From: Streptomyces sp. NBC_00576
GTDB taxonomy: Bacteria > Actinomycetota > Actinomycetes > Streptomycetales > Streptomycetaceae
Reading direction: 5' to 3'
NCBI RefSeq assembly: GCF_036345175.1
Contig: NZ_CP107780.1
Span: 7,316,001 to 7,380,000, forward strand
DNA: 64,000 nucleotides
Shown: positions 16,250 to 25,099 of the stretch, one piece after another
Numbering within the stretch: position 1 is the first letter of the stretch
How the letters are laid out: every line of letters starts with the position of its first letter
Translations under genes and position numbers: made by a program
Notes under the pieces: generated by a model
What the model was told of the DNA's origin: nothing
The model's input: the letters and a program-made list of their open reading frames with translations, nothing else
Databases searched by the model: none

Positions 16250-19200
16250 ATGCTGCTCATCCCCTGCCCGTGGTGCGGGCCCCGCGACGAGGCCGAGTTC
16301 CACTACGGCGGCCAGGCACATGTGCCGTACCCGGAGGACCCGTCGGCCCTCACCGACGAGGAGTGGGCCCGGTACCTGTTCTTCCGCGACAACCCGAAGG
16401 GCCCCTTCGCCGAACGCTGGACCCACGCGGCGGGCTGCCGCCGCTGGTTCAACGCGGTACGGGACACCGGGACGAACGAGATCCTGGCGGTGTACCGGGC
16501 GGGAGAGGAGCGCCCGGTGGTGGAGGAAGCGAGGCGAACGGCAACCTCCCAGCCCCGGCCGGCGGCATTTTCAGCCCGTCCGGCGATTGAGGACGAGGCC
16601 CCTTCAGGGCCGACCGGGGGCCTGGGGGCAGAGCCCCCAGAACTTTCGGGAAGGGGCGGGGTGGGGGAAGAATCCCAGCCGTTCAGACTCCCCACCCGCG
16701 GCCGGATCAACAGGAACAACCCGCTCACGTTCACTTTCGACGGCACCGAATACCAGGGCTACGAAGGCGACACCCTCGCCTCCGCCCTCCTCGCCAACGG
16801 CATCATCCAAACAGGCACCAGCATCAAGCTCGGCCGCCCCAGGGGCATCTTCTCGGCCGGCGTCGAGGAACCCAACGCCGTCATCCAGATCGAGGCCCCG
16901 TTCCCCGAACCGATGCTCCCCGCCCCCACGGTCGAGCTGTACGACGGCCTGGCAGCAACCAGCCTCCCCGGCCAGGGCCGCCTGGCCACGACCCCCGACC
17001 CGGCCCGCTACGACGCCGTACACGCCCACTGCGACCTGCTGATCGTCGGCGCGGGCCCCGCAGGCCTCGCAGCCGCCGCAGCGGCCGCCCGCACCGGCGC
17101 CCGAGTCATCCTCGCCGACGACCGACCGGAACCGGGCGGCAGCCTCCTGGGCACGGCCGAACACCTCGACTGGGTGGCGGAGACCACGGGCCGCCTGGAA
17201 GCGGCCCCCGACGTACGAGTCCTCCTCCGAACCACGGTCTTCGGCTACTACGACGACAACCACCTCCTCGCCGTCGAACGCCGCACCAACCACCTCGGCG
17301 CAGCCGCCCCCGAGAACGTCTCCCGCGAACGCGTCTGGCGCATCCGCGCCCGCCGCGTCGTCCTCGCCACCGGCGCCCACGAACGCTCGCTGGCCTTCGC
17401 GGACAACGACCGCCCCGGAGTGATGCTGGCCGCCTCGGCGCGTACGTACGTCAACCGCCACGGCGTCCTGCCGGGCCGCAGGGCGGTCGTGTTCACCACG
17501 AACGACAGTGCGTACGCGGCGGCCCTGGACCTCACCGCAGCGGGGGTGGACGTGGCGGCGATCGTCGACACCCGCCCCTACCCGGGGGAGTGGGCCGAGC
17601 GCGCGAGGGCGGCCGGTATCGAGGTCCTGCCCGGACACGCAGTCGTCGGCACGGAAGGCGACGCGGAAGCCAACGCGGAAGGCGACGCGCGCCTGACCGC
17701 CGTATCGGTCGCCCCGTACGAAGGAGAGCCCGCAGAAGCCGGAAAAGCCACCGGACAGCGGGAGTTCGCCGCCGACCTGCTCCTGGTCTCCGGCGGCTGG
17801 AACCCGGTGGCCCAGTTGTTCAGCCAGGCGGGCGGCAAGCTCCGCTACGACGGCGCGCTCGGCACCTTCGTCCCCGACACCTGCCGGCAGGCCGTCGAGG
17901 TCGCGGGCAGCGCGGCCGGCGTCCTGGACCTGCCCTCGGTCCTCGACCAGGGCGTGGCCGCTGCGTCCCGCGCGCTCGCGGCGGAGGGCTACGCACCCGA
18001 GGCACCCCGCCTCCCCGCCCCCGACCCGGCCGCGCAGCCCCACACACCGCCCATGCACGTGTACGCCATCCCGGACGTCTCCGACACCCACTCCTTCGTC
18101 GACCTCCAACGCGATGTCAGCGTGGACGATCTGGCCCGCGCCACCGGCGCCGGTATGCGCTCCGTGGAACACACCAAGCGCTACACGACAGCGGGCACCG
18201 CCAACGACCAGGGCAGGACGTCCGGTCTCCTGGCCAGTGGCATCGTCGCCGCACTGCTCGGCGTCGACATCTCGGCCCTCGGCACGACCACGTTCCGGCC
18301 GCCGTACACCCCCGTCTCCTTCGCCACCCTCGCGGGCCGCGACCGGGGCGCGCTGCACGACCCGATCCGGACGACCGCACTGCACGCCTGGCACATCGAG
18401 CACGGCGCGCTGTTCGAGAACGTCGGCCAGTGGAAGCGCCCCTGGTACTACCCGCGGGCCGGTGAGGACATGGAGGCGGCCGTACTGCGTGAGTGCGCCG
18501 CCGCCCGGGACAGCGTGGCCTTCATGGACGCCTCCACCCTCGGCAAGATCGACGTACAGGGCCCGGACGCGGGCGTCTTCCTCGACCTGCTCTACACCAA
18601 CATGATGAGCACCCTGAAGGTCGGCATGATCCGCTACGGCGTGATGTGCCGCCCCGACGGCATGATCTTCGACGACGGAACCGTCATCCGCCTCGCCCAG
18701 GACCGTTTCCTGGTCACCACGACGACGGGCAACGCCGCCGCCGTACTGGACTGGATGGAGGAGTGGTCCCAGACCGAGTGGCCCGACCTGCGCGTCCACT
18801 GCACCTCCGTCACCGAGCAGTGGGCGACGGTCGCCCTCGTCGGCCCCCGCTCCCGGGACGTCCTCGGCTCCCTCGCGCCCCAACTGGCCGTGGACAACGC
18901 GGACTTCCCCTTCATGGCCTGGCGCGAGACGCTCGTCGCGGGCATCGACGCGCGGGTGTGCCGGATCAGCTTCTCCGGTGAACTGGCCTACGAGATCAAC
19001 GTGTCGCCGTGGGAGGCCCGCGCCCTCTGGGAGGCGCTGTACGAGGCCGGCACCCCGTACGGCATCACGCCCTACGGCACGGAGACCATGCACGTCCTGC
19101 GTGCCGAGAAGGGCTACCCGATCATCGGCCAGGACACCGACGGCACCGTCACTCCGCAGGACCTCGGCATGAGCTGGGTGGTGTCGAAGAAGAAGCCCGA

Positions 19201-19540
19201 CTTCATCGGCAAGCGGTCCTACGCCCGTGCCGACGCCGTCCGCCCCGACCGCAAGCACCTGGTCGGCCTGCTCCCGGACGACCCCGGCGCCTTCCTCCCC
19301 GAGGGCACCCAACTGGTCGCCGACAGCGTGCTGCCCGCGCCGCCCGTCCCGATGCTCGGTCACGTCACCTCCAGCTACCGCAGCGCCGCTCTGGGCCGGA
19401 CCTTCGCGCTCGCCCTGATCAAGGGCGGCCGGGAACGCGTCGGCGAACGGCTGTACGCACCCGTGGGCGACCGTCTGGTCCCCGTGACCGTCGCGAGCCC
19501 CGTCCTCTACGACCCCGAGGGAGCCCGCCGAGATGGCTGA
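16250..19540 (+). CDS. soxDA: Sarcosine oxidase delta-alpha fusion protein
   Basis: One uninterrupted frame of 1096 residues encodes two subunits that are normally separate. Residues 1-94 are a complete SoxD with the zinc ligands C6, C9, H59 and C63. Residues 95-145 are a Pro/Gly/Glu linker encoded by an intergenic repeat. From about 146 SoxA follows: a 2Fe-2S-like/ubiquitin-like region (L-T-F-T-F-D-G), a Rossmann motif L-L-I-V-G-A-G-P-A-G-L-A near 263, and a C-terminal GcvT-like folate domain (F-S-G-E-L-A-Y-E-I-N, R-A-E-K-G-Y-P-I-I-G). A GTG at 16661 with GGGAAGGGG just upstream could start a separate SoxA, so both fused and free alpha subunits are possible. soxG starts 8 bases before its end. 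Confidence 0.9.
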   Translation: MLLIPCPWCGPRDEAEFHYGGQAHVPYPEDPSALTDEEWARYLFFRDNPKGPFAERWTHAAGCRRWFNAVRDTGTNEILAVYRAGEERPVVEEARRTATSQPRPAAFSARPAIEDEAPSGPTGGLGAEPPELSGRGGVGEESQPFRLPTRGRINRNNPLTFTFDGTEYQGYEGDTLASALLANGIIQTGTSIKLGRPRGIFSAGVEEPNAVIQIEAPFPEPMLPAPTVELYDGLAATSLPGQGRLATTPDPARYDAVHAHCDLLIVGAGPAGLAAAAAAARTGARVILADDRPEPGGSLLGTAEHLDWVAETTGRLEAAPDVRVLLRTTVFGYYDDNHLLAVERRTNHLGAAAPENVSRERVWRIRARRVVLATGAHERSLAFADNDRPGVMLAASARTYVNRHGVLPGRRAVVFTTNDSAYAAALDLTAAGVDVAAIVDTRPYPGEWAERARAAGIEVLPGHAVVGTEGDAEANAEGDARLTAVSVAPYEGEPAEAGKATGQREFAADLLLVSGGWNPVAQLFSQAGGKLRYDGALGTFVPDTCRQAVEVAGSAAGVLDLPSVLDQGVAAASRALAAEGYAPEAPRLPAPDPAAQPHTPPMHVYAIPDVSDTHSFVDLQRDVSVDDLARATGAGMRSVEHTKRYTTAGTANDQGRTSGLLASGIVAALLGVDISALGTTTFRPPYTPVSFATLAGRDRGALHDPIRTTALHAWHIEHGALFENVGQWKRPWYYPRAGEDMEAAVLRECAAARDSVAFMDASTLGKIDVQGPDAGVFLDLLYTNMMSTLKVGMIRYGVMCRPDGMIFDDGTVIRLAQDRFLVTTTTGNAAAVLDWMEEWSQTEWPDLRVHCTSVTEQWATVALVGPRSRDVLGSLAPQLAVDNADFPFMAWRETLVAGIDARVCRISFSGELAYEINVSPWEARALWEALYEAGTPYGITPYGTETMHVLRAEKGYPIIGQDTDGTVTPQDLGMSWVVSKKKPDFIGKRSYARADAVRPDRKHLVGLLPDDPGAFLPEGTQLVADSVLPAPPVPMLGHVTSSYRSAALGRTFALALIKGGRERVGERLYAPVGDRLVPVTVASPVLYDPEGARRDG
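16566..16640 (+). repeat. Intergenic-type repeat, copy 3, lying inside the soxD-soxA reading frame
   Basis: CAGCCCGTCCGGCGATTGAG, GACGAGGCCCC and the hairpin arms CTGGGGGC (16622-16629) and GCCCCCAG (16633-16640) reproduce the element found intergenically at 388-462 and 12172-12240. Here its length and phase leave the frame open, and it encodes the A-R-P-A-I-E-D-E-A to G-A-E-P-P-E-L part of the linker. Confidence 0.85.
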
Positions 19541-20180
19541 CACCACCACCCTGAGCGCCGCCCGGCCCTCCCCGTCCCCAGCGTTCCCCCTTCCTTCCGC
19601 GTCCCCCGTGTCTCCCCTGTCGGACGCGGCCGGCCGTCTGGCCGCCGCCACCCGTACCTCCGCGGGCGCGGTCCGACTCGCCGAACTCCCCTTCCTGGCC
19701 CAGCTCAACGTGCGCCTCGACGCCAAGGGAGGGGCGGCGGACGCGGTCGGGCTGGCGCTCGACATCCCGCTGCCACTGGCGCCCAACACCGTCGTACGTA
19801 CAGGGGAGTTGGTCGCCCTGTGGCTGGGGCCCGACGAGTGGCTGGTCGTGGGGCCGCCCGGCAGCGAACGGGACCTGGAGAGCCGTATCAGGGCGGCGGC
19901 GGGCGATGAGCCGGTCTCCGTCACCGACGTCTCCGCCCAGCGCACCACGCTCCTCGTCACGGGCCCCCGCGCCCGCGACCTGCTGGCCCACGGCTGCCCG
20001 CTGGACCTGCATCCCCGCGCCTTCGGCGCCGGCCGCTGCGCCCAGACGACCCTGGGCCGCACCCAGATCGTGCTGGTCGCCCGGGACGAGCCCCGGGCCG
20101 GATTCTGGGTACTGGTCCGCTCGTCCTTCGCCGGCTATCTGACGGACTGGCTGCTCGACGCGGCGACGGAGTACGTCTGA
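19533..20180 (+). CDS. soxG: Sarcosine oxidase, gamma subunit
   Basis: A 215-residue small subunit with a GcvT-like fold: V-R-L-A-E-L-P-F-L-A-Q-L-N-V-R, then L-W-L-G-P-D-E-W-L-V-V-G, then V-T-D-V-S-A-Q-R-T-T-L-L-V-T-G-P-R-A-R-D-L-L, and the closing F-W-V-L-V-R-S-S-F-A-G-Y-L-T-D-W-L-L-D-A. The gamma subunit completes the folate-binding complex. Its ATG lies within the end of soxDA (8-base overlap), so translation is coupled. The first 35 residues are Pro/Ser-rich and may be disordered. Tandem hairpins follow directly, so the unit starting at 12365 ends here. Confidence 0.93.
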   Translation: MADTTTLSAARPSPSPAFPLPSASPVSPLSDAAGRLAAATRTSAGAVRLAELPFLAQLNVRLDAKGGAADAVGLALDIPLPLAPNTVVRTGELVALWLGPDEWLVVGPPGSERDLESRIRAAAGDEPVSVTDVSAQRTTLLVTGPRARDLLAHGCPLDLHPRAFGAGRCAQTTLGRTQIVLVARDEPRAGFWVLVRSSFAGYLTDWLLDAATEYV

Positions 20181-20247
20181 GGACGTACTCCACGACTCCC
20201 GTATCGTCCTGCGCCCTGCACGGTGAGTGGTTCGTGCGGGGCGCAGG
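20168..20247 (+). terminator. Tandem hairpins at the end of soxG
   Basis: Hairpin 1: GGAGTACGTC (20168-20177) pairs perfectly with GACGTACTCC (20182-20191) around loop TGAG, which contains the soxG stop codon. Hairpin 2: CCTGCGCCCTGCACG (20208-20222) pairs with CGTGCGGGGCGCAGG (20233-20247) with one mismatch and a 10-base loop. Together they make a strong, T-poor terminator of the kind common in GC-rich actinomycetes. Confidence 0.75.
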
Positions 20248-20291
20248 GTGATGCCGGGTATGGACGTTCGGGCCGGGGCTGTCCTAGGGTG

Positions 20292-20309
20292 CATGGCAAG
20301 CGCTTTCTA
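20292..20309 (+). promoter_or_regulatory. LacI-family type operator before the GH115 gene
   Basis: GGCAAGCGCTTTCTAG centres on the palindrome AAGCGCTT (20298-20305), a core typical of LacI-family carbohydrate repressors. It lies 133 bases before the chosen start of the GH115 gene. TACGCT at 20373-20378 resembles a -10 element, but no matching -35 is clear. Confidence 0.5.
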
Positions 20310-20441
20310 GCCTGACCATGCCAGCGTGCCCGTCGTTGGCAAGCGCGCCTTTCGCCTGCTCACAGCCACTCATACGCTCAGCTCCCCGGACCGGCTGTGC
20401 GAAGAGCCGACGCGGGGCTCTGGGCGGAAAGGGAGCGTCTC

Positions 20442-23441
20442 GTGCCGCACCACGAACCCCAGAGCCCGTCGCGACAACCGCAGACCCCGCCCCCGGCGTT
20501 GCCATGGACCCGCAAGTCGTTCCTGCGCGGAATGGCCGCCGCCGGAGTGACCCCACTGCTGCTCCCCGGTCTGCTCCCCACGGCCGCCCACGCCGCGCCC
20601 TCGGCCGGGACGGCCAGACCTGAATTCCCGCTGGTGCGAGGCGGATCGGCCACCGACGTGTTCGTGGACGCGGCCGACGACCCCGCCGTGATCCGCGCGG
20701 CCGGAGACCTCCAGGCAGACGTCGAACGGGTCGCCGCCGCCCGCCCCCAGCTGATCCACACCCTCCCCGAGAAGGCGGCGCACCTGGTCGTCGTCGGCAC
20801 GATCGGCGCGAGCCCCGTCATTGACGGGCTCATCGCCCAGGGCCGCCTCAACGTCTCCCGGGTGAAGGGGAGTTGGGAGGCATCGGTGACCCAGGTGGTC
20901 GACCGTCCGCTACCCGGGGTGGACCGCGCACTGGTGATCGCGGGCAGCGACCGGCGCGGCACGATCTACGGGATCTACGACACCTCGGAACGCATCGGCG
21001 TCTCGCCCTGGTACTGGTGGGCCGACGTGCCCGTGGAGCACCGCGACGAGGTGACCGTGCCGGCGGGCTCCTGCACCCGCCACGAGCCCTCCGTCCGCTA
21101 CCGGGGCATCTTCATCAACGACGAGCAGAACCTGACCACTTGGTCCCACCGCACCCAGGAACCGGACAAGAACATCGGCCCCGAGACGTACAAGCGGGTC
21201 TTCGAACTGCTCCTGCGCCTCAAGGCCAACTACCTCTGGCCGGCCATGCATCCGTACTCCGACTTCTTCAACAAGCACCGCGAGAACCCCGAACTGGCCG
21301 AGTACTACGGCATAGTCGTCGGCTCCAGCCACCCCGAGGCCCTGCTCCGCAACGGTGTCCACGAATGGGACCCGTGGGCGGCCGAGCACCGCAACCCCGA
21401 CGGCAGCCTGCCGGTGTACGACTACACGGTGAACCCCGCTGTCATCTCGGACTACTGGAGAGCCCGGGCCCGCCAGAACGCCACCTACGAGAGCAGTTGG
21501 ACGCTCGGCATGCGCGGCCTGCACGACAGCGCGCTGGAGACGAAGTACGCCACGACGATCCCCGAGAAGGTCGTGGTGATGAACGACATCATCGCCGACC
21601 AGCGCCGGATCCTGACCGAGGAGGTCGGTGCGGCGGCCGAGCCGCAGATCTTCATCCCGTACAAGGAGGTGCTGGACCTGTACAACGCGGGCGTCCAGGT
21701 GCCCGACGACGTCACGCTCATCTGGCCGGACGACAACCACGGCAACATGCGCCAGCTACCCAACGACGCCGAGCGGCGGCGGGCGGGCGGCAACGGCATC
21801 TACTACCACCTCTCCTACTGGGGCCGCCCGAAGAGCTACCTGTGGCTGGACACCACCCAACCGGCCAAGGTCTGGCAGGAGTTGCGCCGGGTGTACGAGC
21901 ACGGCGCCGACCGCATGTGGATCTTCAACGTGGGGGACCTCAAGTCGATCGAGAACGGGCTGTCCTTCGCCATGGACGTCGCCTGGGACGTGAACCGGTG
22001 GGACGCGGACGACGTCGAGGGCTTCCTGGTCGAGTGGGCCGGCCGACAGTTCGGGCGCCGCCACGGCCGCGAGATCGCCGCGATCCGCACCGAGTACTAC
22101 CGCCTCGCGGCAGAACTGCGCCCGGAGTTCATCGCCCCGGGCCTGATCTCCGTGGTCCACCACGGCGACGAGGCGAGCCGCCGGACGGCAGCGTACGAGC
22201 AACTGCTGGAGCGGGCGCGGACCTTGGGCGCCAAGCTGCCCGAGGCCTACCGGGACGCCTACTTCGAACTGGTCGAATACCCGGTGCACGGCGCCTACTT
22301 GATGAACCTGAAGTACTACTGGGCGGACCGCAACGCGCTCGCGCGGCGCCAGGGACGCGGCGCCGGGACGAACCGCTTCGCCGACCTGGCCGAGGCGGCC
22401 CACACCACGGAGGCGGCGCTCACCAAGCGCTACAACACCGAGGTGGCGGGCGGAAAATGGGACGGGATCGTCAACCCGTACCCCTCGCAGATCCCGAAGG
22501 CCCCGGGCCGCCCGACCGTCACCAGGGTCGCCCGGCAGGAGACGTCGGGCCTCGGGGTGGCGTCGGAGGGCAACGAGACGGGGACGGCCCGCCCGCTGTC
22601 CTTCTTCTCCGGCACCCGCGACCGCCGCTTCCTGGATGTCTTCAACACCGGTTTCCTGGCGATGAGTTGGACCGCCGAGGCCAGTCATCCCTGGGTCCGG
22701 CTGAGCGAGTCGGGCGGCTCCCTGACCGACCAGACCAGGGTGTGGGTGGAGATCGACTGGGACCGGGTGCCCGAGGGGACGTACGACGCGACGGTCACCG
22801 TGAGCGGGTCCGACGCCGGGCAACGGGTCGACGTACCGCTGAGTGTGCGCAACGACGGTGAACGGGCGCGCCGCCTGGCTCGCGGGTTCGTCGAGGCGCA
22901 CGGGTACGTCTCGATCGACGCCGCGCACACCGACCGCCGGGTGGCGCGCGGCGGGGCCCGCTGGCGTACCGTGCGGGGGCTGGGCCGTCGCACGGGCGCG
23001 GTGGAGGCGGTGCCGTCGACGGCGGCGCCGGTCACGGCCGACTTCGCCGCCCGGGCACCGGAGTTGAGATACCGGGTGCGTTTCAGCAGTACCGGCACCT
23101 TCTCGGTCACCGTCTTCCGGCTGCCGTCGCTCGACGAGCGGGGCCGACGACGGGTGGCGGTGTCGCTCGACGACCAGCCGGTGACGGTCCTGTCCGGGCA
23201 GTCCGTCGCCACCGGCAACCGGGGTGACGCCTGGGCCCGCCAGGTGGAGGACGGTGTCGAGAGACTGACGGCCACGGTGACGGTCACCGAACCCGGCGAA
23301 CACGAACTGCGGCTCTTCATGGTCGACGCGGCGATCGCCGTGGACCAGATCGTGATCGACACGGGCGGACTGCCGGTCAGCTATCTGGCTCCGCCGGAGA
23401 GCTACCACCCGGTGTTCAACCCGGGTCCGCGAGGGGAGTAG
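20442..23441 (+). CDS. Exported glycoside hydrolase family 115-like protein (alpha-glucuronidase type)
   Basis: A 999-residue protein with a Tat-like signal (W-T-R-K-S-F-L-R-G-M-A-A-A-G, an R-K rather than R-R pair) ending near A-A-H-A. The catalytic region carries R-Y-R-G-I-F-I-N-D-E, L-L-R-L-K-A-N-Y-L-W-P-A-M-H, G-I-V-V-G-S-S-H-P-E and W-P-D-D-N-H-G-N-M, a run characteristic of GH115, which removes 4-O-methylglucuronic acid from xylan and related glycans. From about residue 690 a C-terminal beta-rich domain (W-T-A-E-A-S-H-P-W-V) and a carbohydrate-binding-like end follow, as usual for the family. GTG 20442 has AAAGGGAG before it; the frame extends 15 codons upstream without support. It heads a run of four exported glycan enzymes. 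Confidence 0.88.
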   Translation: MPHHEPQSPSRQPQTPPPALPWTRKSFLRGMAAAGVTPLLLPGLLPTAAHAAPSAGTARPEFPLVRGGSATDVFVDAADDPAVIRAAGDLQADVERVAAARPQLIHTLPEKAAHLVVVGTIGASPVIDGLIAQGRLNVSRVKGSWEASVTQVVDRPLPGVDRALVIAGSDRRGTIYGIYDTSERIGVSPWYWWADVPVEHRDEVTVPAGSCTRHEPSVRYRGIFINDEQNLTTWSHRTQEPDKNIGPETYKRVFELLLRLKANYLWPAMHPYSDFFNKHRENPELAEYYGIVVGSSHPEALLRNGVHEWDPWAAEHRNPDGSLPVYDYTVNPAVISDYWRARARQNATYESSWTLGMRGLHDSALETKYATTIPEKVVVMNDIIADQRRILTEEVGAAAEPQIFIPYKEVLDLYNAGVQVPDDVTLIWPDDNHGNMRQLPNDAERRRAGGNGIYYHLSYWGRPKSYLWLDTTQPAKVWQELRRVYEHGADRMWIFNVGDLKSIENGLSFAMDVAWDVNRWDADDVEGFLVEWAGRQFGRRHGREIAAIRTEYYRLAAELRPEFIAPGLISVVHHGDEASRRTAAYEQLLERARTLGAKLPEAYRDAYFELVEYPVHGAYLMNLKYYWADRNALARRQGRGAGTNRFADLAEAAHTTEAALTKRYNTEVAGGKWDGIVNPYPSQIPKAPGRPTVTRVARQETSGLGVASEGNETGTARPLSFFSGTRDRRFLDVFNTGFLAMSWTAEASHPWVRLSESGGSLTDQTRVWVEIDWDRVPEGTYDATVTVSGSDAGQRVDVPLSVRNDGERARRLARGFVEAHGYVSIDAAHTDRRVARGGARWRTVRGLGRRTGAVEAVPSTAAPVTADFAARAPELRYRVRFSSTGTFSVTVFRLPSLDERGRRRVAVSLDDQPVTVLSGQSVATGNRGDAWARQVEDGVERLTATVTVTEPGEHELRLFMVDAAIAVDQIVIDTGGLPVSYLAPPESYHPVFNPGPRGE

Positions 23442-23464
23442 CCGGGCAGGCAGGGGTCGGCGTA

Positions 23465-23559
23465 CATCGGATCTATCTTCGGCGGACGTGAATCCGGACG
23501 GGAATATTGACCGCCCATCTGGTCTAGTCCTACGCTCGCCTCGAAGGATAGATCCGATG
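23465..23559 (+). promoter_or_regulatory. Promoter with dre-like site between two arms of a 13-bp inverted repeat
   Basis: CATCGGATCTATC (23465-23477) and its exact reverse complement GATAGATCCGATG (23547-23559) flank a promoter TTGACC (23507-23512), 18-base spacer, TACGCT (23531-23536). Each arm contains a GGATNNATC(C/T) core. Within the spacer, CTGGTCTAGTCC (23519-23530) matches 11 of 12 bases of the core CTGGTCTAGACC of the DasR dre element. Both a local repressor and GlcNAc-linked DasR control are therefore possible. Confidence 0.65.
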
Positions 23560-23604
23560 AATCGCCAACCCCTGGAAAGGGGTCCCCGGAAAGGTCGTAT
23601 TGGC

Positions 23605-24306
23605 ATGCCCATGACTCCCGCGACTCCGTCGAGGCGTACGGTTCTGGCAGCCGGAGGCTTATTACTCGCCTCGGGCGCCGTCTGGTCGACGACCCGGTCG
23701 ACGGCCTCCGCGGCTCCTGCGGCCTCCGCCGCGTCCCCCACGGACGGCTGGACGAAGACCACGTTCACGTACGGCATGCACAAGCCGTGGAACCTGGACC
23801 TGAGCGACCGGTACAGCAACAGCGGCGGCGTCCACCGCATGTGGGTGTACGACACCGACGAGCCCCTCTCGCAGGGCAGTTCCACCGACCCGCGCACCGA
23901 GATGCGCTGGAAGCAGGAGTACACGTCCGGCCGGCACATGTGGGACGCCGACGTGTACCTCCCGGCCGGCACGAACGGCGCGACCTTCGTACAGATCCTC
24001 CGCGTGATCCACCCCGCCGGCACCCCGGCCACGGACTTCATGCTCAACGCCTACAACGCGAACGGCGGCACCGTACGGGCGTACGACCGCACGGTCCTGA
24101 AGACCAATGCGTACGACACCTGGTTCAACGTCAAAATCGCGCACAACGCCTCGGCAGGCAGCGTGGACGTCTATTTCGACGACGAGTTGGTCCTCGCGAC
24201 GCAGGACCGGGGCCCCGCCACCCGCCACTTCAAGAACGGCGTCTACCACCACGGCGCCGGACGGGCCGAAGCACGCTTCCGCAACCTCACCTACTGGACG
24301 CGGTGA
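23605..24306 (+). CDS. Exported beta-jelly-roll polysaccharide lyase-like protein (PL7/PL20 type), with two TTA codons
   Basis: A 233-residue protein with a Tat signal (P-S-R-R-T-V-L-A-A-G-G). In the mature part, R-T-E-M-R-W, F-V-Q-I and H-F-K-N-G-V-Y-H-H resemble the three sheet motifs (R-x-E-x-R, Q-I, F-K-x-G-V-Y) of alginate and glucuronan lyases; the exact family and substrate are not certain. Two consecutive TTA leucine codons lie in the signal peptide (23659-23664), so translation should depend on the bldA tRNA. ATG 23605 follows GGAAAGG; an upstream ATG at 23557 sits inside the operator arm. The next gene begins three bases after its stop. Confidence 0.7.
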   Translation: MPMTPATPSRRTVLAAGGLLLASGAVWSTTRSTASAAPAASAASPTDGWTKTTFTYGMHKPWNLDLSDRYSNSGGVHRMWVYDTDEPLSQGSSTDPRTEMRWKQEYTSGRHMWDADVYLPAGTNGATFVQILRVIHPAGTPATDFMLNAYNANGGTVRAYDRTVLKTNAYDTWFNVKIAHNASAGSVDVYFDDELVLATQDRGPATRHFKNGVYHHGAGRAEARFRNLTYWTR

Positions 24307-24309
24307 GCC

Positions 24310-25059
24310 GTGCGGAGACGAAGCGCACTCACCGCGCTCGGCGGACTCGGCCTCGCCGGCGCCACCGCCGCGATCCTGCCGGGACGGGCCCAGGCCGCCG
24401 ACGAGGTCCACTTCCAGAACCGCGGCAGCGTCGAGGGCTGGGACCACGCCTACACACAGAAGGACGGCGTGATCGAGACCGTCGACTCGCCGACCTACAA
24501 AGGCGCGCACGCGCTCGCGGCGACCCAGACGTACATCGACGAGACCGGGGGCTACCACTCCGAGGTGATCCGGCGCGGCGCGCAGAGCGTCGGCGAGGAC
24601 CGGTACTACGGCCAGGCGATCCGGCTCGCGTCCGACTGGACCTTCCACAACCAGAACGTCACCTTCCAGCAGTGGTCGCCCGAAGACCCGGAAGGGCCCT
24701 GGCTGTTGATGTTCGTCATCGGATCGGAGATCCGGTTCGGCGGTTCCGGGGGCATCAACGGCACGGCCGGGTCGATCAGCGGTCTGCGGGGCACCTGGAT
24801 CCGGATCGTCACCCGGCTGAAGCTCGACGGCGACGGCCGGGGCGCCTTCGAGGTGTGGCTGAACGGCACGCGGACGGTGAGCCGGACCGGCATCACCGTA
24901 CTGCCGTCCACTTCGCGGACGATCCGCTGGTCCAACGGGATCTACTGCACCGCCTGGCGCGATGGCACGCCCAGCGGCCCGCGGACCCTGACGATCCTGC
25001 ACGACAACCATCGGATCGCCTCGACCTATGCCCTGGCCGAACCGGCCAACTGGGTCTGA
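24310..25059 (+). CDS. Exported polysaccharide lyase-like protein (heparin-lyase-I fold type)
   Basis: A 249-residue protein with a twin-arginine start (M-R-R-R-S-A-L-T-A-L-G-G) and a signal ending near A-Q-A-A. The mature part shows Y-H-S-E-V-I-R-R, Y-Y-G-Q-A-I-R-L, V-T-F-Q-Q-W and R-W-S-N-G-I-Y-C, the spacing of the concanavalin-like lyases grouped as polysaccharide lyase/heparin lyase I. The substrate is not deducible. It is translated from GTG 24310 directly after the previous gene and followed 40 bases later by a GH95-like gene, so it is part of the same enzyme operon. Confidence 0.7.
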   Translation: MRRRSALTALGGLGLAGATAAILPGRAQAADEVHFQNRGSVEGWDHAYTQKDGVIETVDSPTYKGAHALAATQTYIDETGGYHSEVIRRGAQSVGEDRYYGQAIRLASDWTFHNQNVTFQQWSPEDPEGPWLLMFVIGSEIRFGGSGGINGTAGSISGLRGTWIRIVTRLKLDGDGRGAFEVWLNGTRTVSRTGITVLPSTSRTIRWSNGIYCTAWRDGTPSGPRTLTILHDNHRIASTYALAEPANWV

Positions 25060-25099
25060 CGCCGACGATGCCACACTCCCCCCTCCTGGAGGCACCCGC

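Noticed and set aside
13298..16426. Very long minus-strand open frame opposite the oxidase genes
   Set aside because: Typical GC-rich antisense shadow; the plus strand carries the well-supported dimethylglycine oxidase and soxB genes with correct codon bias.
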